Notes: generated by a model not told the origin, from the letters alone. A DNA stretch of 15,285 bases from DATDMG01 sp036518955 (GCA_036518955.1 DATDMG010000357.1:1-15285); one strand, 5' to 3'; shown: positions 8,200 through 15,123, counted from the stretch's first letter. Program-made: numbers and translations.

Positions 8200-8250
8200 G
8201 CCTTCGAACCTAGGTAGCGCGATGTTCAACCACGCTCAGGGGTCCGTCAA
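8189..8250 (-). promoter_or_regulatory. Possible promoter and operator of glycosidase paralogue 1
   Basis: Read on the minus strand, TTGACG (8250-8245) is followed after 17 bases by GAACAT (8227-8222), a weak -10. Transcription would start near 8215, about 15 bases before ATG 8199. This start point falls in the palindrome ACCTAGGT (8208-8215). TTCGAA (8203-8208) and a second CCTAGG (8189-8194) follow. The cluster of short palindromes around start codon and presumed start point suggests a regulator site. Inference only. Confidence 0.35.
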
Positions 8251-8270
8251 GAGAACCTTATGATCGTCAG

Positions 8271-8287
8271 CGGGCGGTCAACGCCCG
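8271..8287 (-). other. Short hairpin after glycosidase paralogue 2
   Basis: CGGGCG (8271-8276) and CGCCCG (8282-8287) form a 6-bp stem with the 5-base loop GTCAA. It lies in the 172-base gap between the stop of paralogue 2 and the start of paralogue 1 and could attenuate transcription between them. Short stem, so support is weak. Confidence 0.3.
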
Positions 8288-8333
8288 GCTGGTCTGGGCA
8301 TGCGGCCGGTAGATACCCAGTAAATTCGTTCTT

Positions 8334-8351
8334 CGTGACGAAACAGTCACG
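8334..8351 (-). terminator. Inverted repeat just past the stop of glycosidase paralogue 2
   Basis: CGTGAC (8334-8339) and GTCACG (8346-8351) flank a 6-base spacer, starting 20 bases beyond the paralogue 2 stop codon. The 18-bp dyad may be a weak terminator or a protein binding site. The surrounding stretch (8300-8351) is AT-richer than the rest of the window. Confidence 0.35.
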
Positions 8352-8371
8352 CTACGACGCGATGGGTGCGG

Positions 8372-9997
8372 TCAGCGGCCCCAGGGAAGGCTCCGGTATG
8401 CGGCGGCCGTCTGCGGCTGCACGGTGGCCGGCCACAAGGCGAACTGCCGCCGCAGGTTGAAGTGGATCTCGTAGAGCAGCTGTCCGGGTTCGGGGTGCGC
8501 GACGTTCCCGGCGTGGGCCCGGGCCCAGGCATGGAACTGGCGCACGTACAGCGGGGATTCCCCGCCGCCCCCGGCGCTGCCCGCCTCGCCGTTGTTGGCC
8601 CACTCGCTGATCGCGAACGGCACACCCATCCGCTCGGCGAACTGCCGGTGCCTCTCGATCCCGAGCGGCACACCACCCGGGTACTCGCCGTTCGCCTTGC
8701 GGGTGAACTCGGACGACGTGGACACGTGCGGGTACTGGTTGTAGGAGTCGACGGCGTACACATCGGCGACGCGGCGTCCCCGGGCGTCGCGGCCCGGCCA
8801 GAGCTTGCGGATGTCCAGGCCGCCGAGGCCACCGTCGGTGCCGTCGTTCGGGCACAGCACGAGCCGGGCCCCGGGCAGGATCCGGTACCGCAGGGTGGAG
8901 AACCGGGTGATGGCCCGGGCGAAGTCGCGCTCCTCGCCACGGTGGACCGCCCAGTCGTTGGGCAGGTTCATCTCGTGCGCGAACCGGAGGTAGAGCAGCC
9001 GTGGGTCCCGGTCGCCCCAGCACCTGCGGATGCGCTGCAGGGCGGCGGTCCAGCGGGCGTCATACCGGCCGGCGGCCGCGGCCGCCCAGGTCTCGCCCCG
9101 GGAGTGGTAGATCGCTCCCACCGCGATGTCCAGCGGGCCGTTCCAGCCGGCCCACCCGCCGCTGCCGCAGATCGACCACTCGTTGATCTGCGCGTCATAG
9201 GTGTCGTTCCAGGTGCCCCCGATCTGCACCGGCGTGCCCCGCCAGGCGCCGTATCCACCGCTCGCGGCTGCGTCGCCGGAGGCCCCGGACCACCACGTCC
9301 GGGCCGGGGCGTCCACGGCCGAGCGCGCCGCCGGGGGGCCGGGGGTCGGGACGACGCCCCGCGAGGCTGTCGCCGGAGCCCGCGACGAGCGCGACGACGT
9401 CGGCGGCAGGGTGGCCGCGCGCAGCGAACGCAGCCGCACCACCGGGCGAGCCTGGCGCACGGTCGGCACGACGTGCCGACCCGGGTAGTCGCCGACGACC
9501 TCGCGGACGGCGACCAGCACGCCGTTCCAGCGGACGCGGACCGCGCGCCCCTGGACCTCGACCCGCAGGGTGCCGCTCGGGCCGTGCGAGAACTGTCCGC
9601 CCAGCGGGACGCCGCCGCTGGGCTCGATCCGCCAGTCGGTCCCCGAGACGCTGACCCGGATCCGGCTGGTGCGGTTGGCGTACCGCAGCATGAACCCCGC
9701 CCGCTCGGCGTCGTCCAGCAGGCCGGTGACGCTCGCCTGCGCGTACTGGTCGGCTCCGCGCGTCCGGCCGAGGGTGACGTCGTTGAACCATGCTCCGGTT
9801 CGACTGGTGGAGTACCCGGCACGTGCGAGGGCGACAGGGGGCGGCTGCGCCAGTCCGGCGGTGGCCGTCGTCGTCCCGGCGATCACGGTGACCGCCAGCA
9901 TGACGACGGCGAGGGCGGACTGCCTCCGGGTGGGCCGGCGTTCGGCGGCGGCTCGGTGACCGGACGCAGGGGGACCGGAAGCAGGGGGACCGGACAT
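8372..9997 (-). CDS. Membrane-anchored or secreted GH26-like glycosidase with N-terminal beta-rich domain (paralogue 2)
   Basis: This 541-residue protein has a short basic N-terminus with a duplicated SGPPA unit, a hydrophobic segment (about 28-50, SALAVVMLAVTVIAGTTTATAGLA, an anchor or signal peptide), a beta-rich domain (about 60-197) clearly homologous to that of paralogue 1, a short linker (about 198-233) and a catalytic region (about 234-541). E342 in LRFAHEMN is the likely acid/base; E465 in SEWANNGE is the likely nucleophile; the spacing is 123 residues. Three cysteines (C277, C326, C382) match paralogue 3. The catalytic part is closer to paralogue 3 than to paralogue 1, while the front domain is shared only with paralogue 1. 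ATG 9997 has GGGAG 7 bases upstream. No sortase motif is seen. Substrate unknown; role in cell-surface or extracellular polysaccharide breakdown is inferred. Confidence 0.85.
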   Translation of the reverse strand: MSGPPASGPPASGHRAAAERRPTRRQSALAVVMLAVTVIAGTTTATAGLAQPPPVALARAGYSTSRTGAWFNDVTLGRTRGADQYAQASVTGLLDDAERAGFMLRYANRTSRIRVSVSGTDWRIEPSGGVPLGGQFSHGPSGTLRVEVQGRAVRVRWNGVLVAVREVVGDYPGRHVVPTVRQARPVVRLRSLRAATLPPTSSRSSRAPATASRGVVPTPGPPAARSAVDAPARTWWSGASGDAAASGGYGAWRGTPVQIGGTWNDTYDAQINEWSICGSGGWAGWNGPLDIAVGAIYHSRGETWAAAAAGRYDARWTAALQRIRRCWGDRDPRLLYLRFAHEMNLPNDWAVHRGEERDFARAITRFSTLRYRILPGARLVLCPNDGTDGGLGGLDIRKLWPGRDARGRRVADVYAVDSYNQYPHVSTSSEFTRKANGEYPGGVPLGIERHRQFAERMGVPFAISEWANNGEAGSAGGGGESPLYVRQFHAWARAHAGNVAHPEPGQLLYEIHFNLRRQFALWPATVQPQTAAAYRSLPWGR

Positions 9998-10127
9998 GCG
10001 CTCACTCCCGAAGCGATGGTGTGCGGGCCGTCACCGCCCCCCGGCGTGTGTCGGGAGCATCGTGGCCGCGCCCGCCACGCCCGGCGCCGGCGCCACGCGC
10101 ACGGTGTGCCGCAGCCGCTCGGTTTCA

Positions 10128-10196
10128 CCTGATCGGGGCGCCCGACGTCCCCCGGTCCGCCCCGTGGGCCCGGGCGCGCGGGGGATGGCGATCAGG
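10128..10196 (-). terminator. Hairpin region spanning the stop of glycosidase paralogue 3
   Basis: CCTGATCG (10128-10135) pairs perfectly with CGATCAGG (10189-10196), the latter containing the paralogue 3 stop codon (10192-10194). Between them CGGGGCG (10134-10140) can pair with CGCCCCG (10158-10164), an alternative fold that shares the two bases 10134-10135 with the outer stem. The region could reduce read-through into paralogue 2. No T-tract. Confidence 0.35.
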
Positions 10197-11319
10197 CCGG
10201 GCCCGTCCCCCACTTCAGCGCCCGGTAGGCCGCCGCCGTCCGGGGCTGGTCGGTGCGGGGCCAGAAGGCGTACTGGTTCCACAGGTTGAAGTGGATCTCG
10301 TACAGCAGCTGGCCGGGCGCCGGGTGGCGGACGTCGCCGGCGTGGGAGGCCGCCCAGCGGTAGAACTCCTGGACGTACGTCGGGGACTCCCCGCCGCCCC
10401 CGGCGTTGTCCGGGTCGCCGTTGTTGCTCCATTCGCCGATCGCGAACGGTGCGCCGACCTGGGCGGCGAACTGGCGGTGTTTCTCGATCCCCAGCGGGAT
10501 GCCGTTCGGGTACACCCCGTTGATCTTCTTGAGAAACTCCGCGCGGGTCGTCACGTGCGGGTGCATGTTGTAGGAGTCGACGGCGTAGACATCGGCGACG
10601 GGCCGCCCCTGGGCGTCCTTGCCGGGCCACAGCTTGCGGATGTCCAGTCCGCCCAGGCCCGGGTCGGTGCCGTCGTTGGCGCACAGCACGATCCTGGCTC
10701 CGGGCAGGATCTGGTGGCGCAGGTCGGAGTAGATCGTGAGGGCCTTGACGAACGCCGCCTCCTCTCCGGCGCGCACGTGCCAGTTGATGCTCAGCAGGTT
10801 CATCTCGTGCGCGAACCGGATGTAGAGCAGCGCCGGGTCACGCGATCCCCAACACTCCTTGATCCGGGTGAGGTTCTTGGTCCAGCGCGCCGTGTAGGCC
10901 CCCTTCGCGGCCGCGGCCCAGGTCTCGCCGCGGGTCACGTCGATGGCGCCGATCGCGACGTCCAACGGCTTGTTCCACGTCGTCCAGGCGCCCTTGCAGA
11001 TCGAGTACATCTCGACCTGCTCGGCGTTCCCGTTGTCCCAGGTGCCGCCGATCTGGATCGGGGTGCCTCGCCAGGCGCCGTACCGCCCGTCCGCCGATTC
11101 GTCGCTGGACGCGCCGGACAGCCACCCCTGCCATGCCGCCGAGGGCGTCGCGGAAGCCGCCGTGGACGGCGCGGCACTGGTCGGGGTGACGGGCCCGGAC
11201 GGCGTCGCCACCCGGGACGGCCCGTGCCGGTGGTGGAGGGACGCCGCAGCCAGCCCGGCGACCGTCAGAGCTCCCACCGAGGCGACGACGATCGCCGCCG
11301 TGACGAGTCGTCTGCGCAT
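10192..11319 (-). CDS. Membrane-anchored or secreted GH26-like glycosidase, catalytic domain only (paralogue 3)
   Basis: This 375-residue protein starts MRRRLVTAAIVVASVGALTV, a typical signal peptide or anchor (hydrophobic 5-27). A Pro/Ser/Thr/Ala linker (about 33-63) and the catalytic region (about 64-375) follow. It lacks the beta-rich domain of the two neighbours. E172 in IRFAHEMN and E296 in GEWSNNGD are the likely acid/base and nucleophile, 124 residues apart. GGTW, RGETWAAAA, PNDGTD-like and AVDSYN blocks are shared with paralogue 2. ATG 11319 was chosen because AGGGGAGG lies 6 bases upstream and the protein then begins with the signal-like segment. The frame is open to 11418, but the extra 33 residues do not look like a protein N-terminus. 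Family assignment rests on the motif pattern; the exact GH family and substrate are not proven. Confidence 0.85.
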   Translation of the reverse strand: MRRRLVTAAIVVASVGALTVAGLAAASLHHRHGPSRVATPSGPVTPTSAAPSTAASATPSAAWQGWLSGASSDESADGRYGAWRGTPIQIGGTWDNGNAEQVEMYSICKGAWTTWNKPLDVAIGAIDVTRGETWAAAAKGAYTARWTKNLTRIKECWGSRDPALLYIRFAHEMNLLSINWHVRAGEEAAFVKALTIYSDLRHQILPGARIVLCANDGTDPGLGGLDIRKLWPGKDAQGRPVADVYAVDSYNMHPHVTTRAEFLKKINGVYPNGIPLGIEKHRQFAAQVGAPFAIGEWSNNGDPDNAGGGGESPTYVQEFYRWAASHAGDVRHPAPGQLLYEIHFNLWNQYAFWPRTDQPRTAAAYRALKWGTGPA

Positions 11320-11511
11320 CCAGTGCCTCCCCTGGGCGCGTGCCGCGGCCGCATCCCGATCGTCTCCCGCCCCCGGTGCCCATCCTGCCCTCCCTCGCGC
11401 CGGCTCGGAGCCGAACACCGCACAGCCCCGGGGACCTCGGGCGCCGGGCGGTCGGTCCGGAGCCCGGTGGGGGGCGGCCCGGGTTCAGCGGGTGGCGGGG
11501 GAGGTCATGGT

Positions 11512-12063
11512 TCAGCCGCTGGCGACCGCGATCAGGGCGACGGTGCTCAGCGTGAGCACGGCGAAGACTGCCGTCCGGGCGGCATGCAGGGCCCGGTGCT
11601 CGGTGGCCGGGGCGTAGAAGGGGTTGACCGACGGCGCCATCAGCAGGCAGGTGAGCAGCGCCACCACCACCAGACCGGTGCCGGAGAGGGTGGCGAGTGG
11701 CCGGAGCAGGGCGACCAGGCCCGGGGAGCCGGTGGCGTGGCCGGCGGGGGAACCGGCCGCACCGGCCGGTTCCGCTCCCGAGCCGTGCGCCGCGATCCAG
11801 ACCCAGGCGACGGCCGACAGCACCAGGGCCAGCCCGTTGCCGGCCACCTGGAACCCGGCGAGCACCCGCTCGACGGCGTCCAACCGGGGATCCCGCACGC
11901 CGACGGCAGCCGCCTGGCGCCGGGCGCGGCGGCTGAGCACCAGGGCGATCGTCGGGGGAGCGGGCGCCGGCGCGGCCCACCCAGCCGCCGGTGGGGGAGG
12001 TGAGGCGTGACGCACGTGACGCGCGGCAGGCGCGCCCGGTGTCCATGGCATCCTGCGTCTCAC
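11512..12063 (-). CDS. Three-helix membrane protein of unknown function
   Basis: I do not recognise this 183-residue protein. It has a Pro/Ala-rich N-terminal part (1-45), a basic patch RRARRQ (45-50) and three hydrophobic helices at about 71-92, 122-143 and 161-181; the last ends almost at the C-terminus. A Gly/Ala-rich loop (about 94-115) separates helices one and two. NPFYAP follows helix two. No catalytic motif is visible. GTG 12063 was chosen because GGAGG lies at 12073-12077 with 9 bases of spacing; ATG 12051 is a weaker option. It is the first gene of the minus-strand block and is followed after 192 bases by paralogue 3, so co-transcription with the glycosidases is possible but not shown. 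It is divergent from hemY. Confidence 0.7.
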   Translation of the reverse strand: MRRRMPWTPGAPAARHVRHASPPPPAAGWAAPAPAPPTIALVLSRRARRQAAAVGVRDPRLDAVERVLAGFQVAGNGLALVLSAVAWVWIAAHGSGAEPAGAAGSPAGHATGSPGLVALLRPLATLSGTGLVVVALLTCLLMAPSVNPFYAPATEHRALHAARTAVFAVLTLSTVALIAVASG

Positions 12064-12200
12064 CCCACCTGTCCTCCGACGCAGTCCGACTGCGCCGGGC
12101 GCCCGTCACCCAGCCTCCGGCCCCGTCGCGGCGCTACCACCAGTACACGCCAGCCCGGAGCGGCGGCGCAAGGACGCGGCGGCCGGCCGATCTTGGCCAC

Positions 12201-12217
12201 GGCACCGGCCCGGTGCC
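12201..12217. repeat. 17-bp near-perfect palindrome upstream of hemY
   Basis: GGCACCGG (12201-12208) and CCGGTGCC (12210-12217) are perfect inverted arms around a single base. The size and symmetry fit an operator for a dimeric regulator, though GC-rich palindromes also arise by chance in this DNA. Confidence 0.55.
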
Positions 12218-12232
12218 GAGGGGCCCGGCGCG

Positions 12233-12268
12233 GAGATCCGCTCCGACGGCGAGATCCGCTCCGACGGC
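12233..12268. repeat. Exact 18-bp tandem repeat upstream of hemY
   Basis: The unit GAGATCCGCTCCGACGGC occurs at 12233-12250 and again at 12251-12268 without mismatch. It lies 109 bases before the hemY start in non-coding DNA. It may be a pair of regulator sites or a slippage duplication. Confidence 0.85.
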
Positions 12269-12376
12269 GACTCTACGGGTCCGGGCGGGACGTTGGGCCC
12301 GACCCGTCACAGTTGGCGACGGCACCCTTGGTGAGGCCGGCGGTGCCGGGAGCCGGACGGGCGGGGGCGGGAGCGC

Positions 12377-13819
12377 ATGGTCGATCAGCGGCGGATCGTC
12401 GTGGTGGGCGGTGGGATCAGTGGCCTGGCGACCGGCTACCACCTGGGTCGGGGCGGATGTCAGGTCACCGTGCTGGAGGCGGCCGACGTCGCGGGGGGCC
12501 GGATCGCCACCGAGCCGGTGGCGGGCGTCGAGGTGGACACCGGGCCGGACGCCCTGCTGATGCGCTCGCCCGCGGCGTCCGCCCTGGTGGCGGAACTCGG
12601 GCTCGAGCCGCTGCTGCGCCCGCCGGCGGCCGGCGGGGCGTACGTGTGGAGCGGTGGCCGGCTGCGGCCGCTGCCCCCGGGGTCCGTGTTCGGCGTCCCC
12701 CAGCGGCTGCTGCCGCTGCTGCGATCCGGGCTGCTGGGCCCGGCGGGGTTCGTCCGGGCGGGCGCCGATCTGGTGCTGCCGCGCCTCCCGGCCGCCGCGA
12801 CCGCCGATCCGACGATCGAGGAGCTGCTACGACCCCGGTTCGGTCGCCAGGTGTATGAGCGGATCGTCGAGCCGATGCTCGGCGGCGTCCACGCCGGGCG
12901 TGCCGGGCACCTGTCGGCCCGGAGCGCGGTGCCGGAGGTGGCCGCGCTCGCGGTCCGCCACCGCAGCCTGTACCTGGGACTTCGTGGCCTGGACGCGGCC
13001 CGTCGCGGCGCGCCCCCCGCGCCGGCGCCGTTGATGACGTTGGAAGGCGGTCTGGCCGTTCTCGTCCACGCGGTGCGGCAGGGCATCCTCACGGCGGGTG
13101 GTCAGGTCCTCACGGCAGCCCGGGCAGGCGCGGTGTCGGTCGGCGGGGGCGGCGCCGGCTACCGGATCGTCGGCGACGGGTTCGACCCGATCGAGGCGGA
13201 CGACGTCGTGCTGGCCACCCCGGCACCCGAGGCGGCCCGGCTGCTGCGGCCGGTTGCCCCGGTCGCGAGCGACGCGCTGGCCGGAATCCGTTACGCCGGC
13301 GTCGCGACGGTGGTTCTGGCGTATCGCGCCGGGGAGGCCGTGCTGCCGCCCGGCACCGGGTTCCTGGTGCCTCCGGTGGAGGGCCGGCTCCTGGTCGGCT
13401 GCACCTGGACGACGGCCAAGTGGCCTCACCTGGTGACGGCGGCCGCCGCGCGGTCCGGCACCGCGGCTCCGGTCCTGGTCCGGGCGATGGTGGGCCGGGA
13501 CGGCGACCAGGCCTGGGCGGCGCTGGACGACGACGACCTGGTCCGCGCCGTCCGGGCCGAGCTCGCGGCCGCCACCGGCGTGCGGGCCGAGCCCGTCGTC
13601 GTCCGGGTGCGGCGCCTGCCGGCGGCGATGCCCCAGTACACGGTCGGGCACGCCCGCCGCCTCGATGCCGTTCGGGACGGTCTCGCCGCGCTGCCCGGCG
13701 TGCACCTGACCGGCGCGGGCTACCGCGGTGTGGGGATCGCGGCGTGCCTCCACCAGGCCCAGCAGGTCGCGGCGCAGATCCTCTCCCGGCCGACCCCGGC
13801 GCTCCGGGACGCATCGTGA
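12377..13819 (+). CDS. hemY: HemY-type coproporphyrinogen/protoporphyrinogen oxidase
   Basis: This 480-residue FAD enzyme of heme synthesis (also called HemG in annotation pipelines, or CgoX) removes six electrons from a porphyrinogen using O2. In actinobacteria the usual substrate of this family is coproporphyrinogen III. An N-terminal Rossmann FAD motif VVVGGGISGLATGYHL (8-23) is followed by E34, the likely ribose-binding acid, and GGRI (40-43). GPDALLMRSP (56-65) matches the family's substrate-side segment, TWTTAKWPHL (343-352) its KWPH region, and the C-terminal FAD segment is LTGAGYRGVGIAACLHQA (444-461). Length is normal. ATG 12377 has GGGAG a few bases upstream. The stop overlaps the radical SAM gene by GTGA, so both are almost certainly translated from one mRNA. 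Other heme genes (hemH/cpfC, chdC) are not in the window. Confidence 0.92.
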   Translation: MVDQRRIVVVGGGISGLATGYHLGRGGCQVTVLEAADVAGGRIATEPVAGVEVDTGPDALLMRSPAASALVAELGLEPLLRPPAAGGAYVWSGGRLRPLPPGSVFGVPQRLLPLLRSGLLGPAGFVRAGADLVLPRLPAAATADPTIEELLRPRFGRQVYERIVEPMLGGVHAGRAGHLSARSAVPEVAALAVRHRSLYLGLRGLDAARRGAPPAPAPLMTLEGGLAVLVHAVRQGILTAGGQVLTAARAGAVSVGGGGAGYRIVGDGFDPIEADDVVLATPAPEAARLLRPVAPVASDALAGIRYAGVATVVLAYRAGEAVLPPGTGFLVPPVEGRLLVGCTWTTAKWPHLVTAAAARSGTAAPVLVRAMVGRDGDQAWAALDDDDLVRAVRAELAAATGVRAEPVVVRVRRLPAAMPQYTVGHARRLDAVRDGLAALPGVHLTGAGYRGVGIAACLHQAQQVAAQILSRPTPALRDAS

Positions 13820-14967
13820 CCGGGCCCGTTCCCAGGAACGTCTCCGGACCCGTCTCCGGGGTGCCGTCAGGCGGCCACGTCGACTTCGCCCGCCGCCCGA
13901 TGCTGGTCTTCTGGGAGACCACGCGGGCGTGCGGGCTCGCCTGTCGGCACTGCCGGGCGAGCGCGACGCCGCACGCGTTGCCGGGCGAGCTGACCGCGGC
14001 GGAGGGTGCGGCGCTGGTCGATCAGGTCGCCGCCTTCGGCCGGCCCTACCCCGTCCTCGTGCTCACCGGCGGTGACTGCCTGCTGCGCCCCGATCTCTGG
14101 GATCTCGTCGAGCGGGCGACGTCCGCCGGGATCCCCACAGCGCTGTCGCCGTCCGTGACGCCGTCGTTGACCCCCGCCGCCGTGGAGCGGATGGCCCGCT
14201 CCGGGGTCAAGGCCGTCTCGGTCAGCCTGGACGGCGCCAGCGCCGCCACTCACGAGGGCGTCCGCGGCGTCCCGGGGCACTTCGCGCAGACGCTGGACGC
14301 GCTCGGTCGGCTGCTGGACGCCGGCCTGACGGTGCAGGTCAACACCACCGTGATGCGATCCACGGTGGGCGAACTGGCGGACGTCGCCGCGATCGTGGCG
14401 GAGACCGGCGCGCACATCTGGGAGGTCTTCTTCCTCGTGCAGGTGGGCCGCGGCACGGGCGAGGGCGAGCTGACACCGGCGGAGAACGACGAGGTCTGTC
14501 ACCTGCTCTACGACGCGTCGCACCACGGGTTCGTGGTGCGCACGGTCGAGGCGCCGTTCTTCCGTCGGGTGGTGGCCGAGCGCCGTGCTGGCGTCCCGCC
14601 CCCCTGCGGCGATCTCTACCAGCGACTGTCCGCCCGGCTGGTCGACCGCCTCGGCCCGGCCGCCGGCCGCTCCAGCGCGCACACGGCGTCCACCCGGGAC
14701 GGCAAGGGGATCGTGTTCGTCGCCCACGACGGCGCGGTGTACCCCGCCGGGTTCCTGCCCTTGCCGCTGGGGTCCGTGCGGGACCGGGGGCTCGCCGAGA
14801 TCTATCGGGACGACGCCCGGCTGGCCGACGTGCGTGGCGCCCGTTTCTCCGGCCGGTGCGGCGCCTGCGGGTACGCCGACCTGTGCGGTGGGTCGCGGGC
14901 CCGGGCTTTCGCCGCGACGGGCGATTTGCTCGCCGAGGATCCGGCCTGCGCCTATGTCCCCGCCTGA
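13816..14967 (+). CDS. Radical SAM/SPASM protein, NirJ/AhbD-like (TIGR04053-type)
   Basis: This is a 383-residue cytoplasmic Fe-S enzyme. The radical SAM cluster motif is C39-x3-C43-x2-C46 (RACGLACRHC), followed by TGGDCLLRPD (84-93), where most relatives have GGEP, and VSLDGASAATHEGVRG (136-151). The C-terminal SPASM-like region has C348-x2-C351-x5-C357 and C378 as ligands for an auxiliary cluster; C264 (PPCGDLYQ) may also take part. The overall pattern resembles heme d1/heme synthases NirJ and AhbD, and I believe it fits the TIGR04053 group, from memory. The reaction is unknown; neighbour hemY suggests a tetrapyrrole substrate. GTG 13816 overlaps the hemY stop (GTGA). The same frame is open upstream to 13420, but that part lies within hemY and is a shadow. 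Confidence 0.85.
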   Translation: MTGPVPRNVSGPVSGVPSGGHVDFARRPMLVFWETTRACGLACRHCRASATPHALPGELTAAEGAALVDQVAAFGRPYPVLVLTGGDCLLRPDLWDLVERATSAGIPTALSPSVTPSLTPAAVERMARSGVKAVSVSLDGASAATHEGVRGVPGHFAQTLDALGRLLDAGLTVQVNTTVMRSTVGELADVAAIVAETGAHIWEVFFLVQVGRGTGEGELTPAENDEVCHLLYDASHHGFVVRTVEAPFFRRVVAERRAGVPPPCGDLYQRLSARLVDRLGPAAGRSSAHTASTRDGKGIVFVAHDGAVYPAGFLPLPLGSVRDRGLAEIYRDDARLADVRGARFSGRCGACGYADLCGGSRARAFAATGDLLAEDPACAYVPA

Positions 14968-14991
14968 CTCCTCCCCGGGGCAGGGCGATCG

Positions 14992-15016
14992 GGCCCCGGC
15001 ACGCCCGGCCGGGGCC
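14992..15016. terminator. Hairpin after the radical SAM gene
   Basis: GGCCCCGG (14992-14999) and CCGGGGCC (15009-15016) form a perfect 8-bp stem with a 9-base loop. It starts 25 bases after the radical SAM stop and lies between convergent genes. No T-tract is present. Confidence 0.6.
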
Positions 15017-15050
15017 AGCTACCTTGAATGATCCACACAACCCGCGATGA

Positions 15051-15123
15051 CCAACGGGCGAGTGCGTCAGGCCAGGACCGAAACGCTAACCGATGGTTCG
15101 CTTGGACGTCCACTCGCCCTTGG
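15051..15123 (-). repeat. Inverted repeat spanning the stop codon of the right-edge gene
   Basis: CCAACGGGCGAGTG (15051-15064) is the reverse complement of CACTCGCCCTTGG (15111-15123) apart from one bulged base, giving 13 base pairs. One arm codes for KGEW near the protein's end, the other lies after the stop (15086-15088). It could act as a terminator or mRNA-stabilising stem. Confidence 0.65.

Larger units (their letters stand above)
12064..12376. other. Divergent intergenic region with repeats
   Basis: These 313 bases separate the membrane protein and hemY starts. Open frames on both strands here are low-complexity shadows without credible starts. The region contains the inverted repeat 12201-12217 and the tandem repeat 12233-12268, and must hold the promoters for both directions. 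I cannot point to convincing -35/-10 pairs. Confidence 0.6.

Noticed and set aside
10083..10094. 12-bp GC palindrome GGCGCCGGCGCC
   Set aside because: Built only of G and C in DNA of this composition, it is expected by chance and has no supporting context.
11320..11418. 33-residue N-terminal extension of paralogue 3
   Set aside because: The strong ribosome binding site and signal-like MRRRLVTAAIVV start are at 11319.
8366..12003. Long plus-strand frames of 588 and 660 residues
   Set aside because: They are antisense to the glycosidase paralogues, with Gly/Arg/Val-rich shadow composition.
10838..12109. 423-residue minus-strand frame
   Set aside because: It runs out of frame across the membrane protein and paralogue 3, both of which have better starts, ribosome binding sites and protein-like sequence.
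12134..12442. 102-residue minus-strand frame before hemY
   Set aside because: It is Pro/Ala/Arg-rich, contains the tandem repeat, overlaps the hemY start and has no family resemblance.
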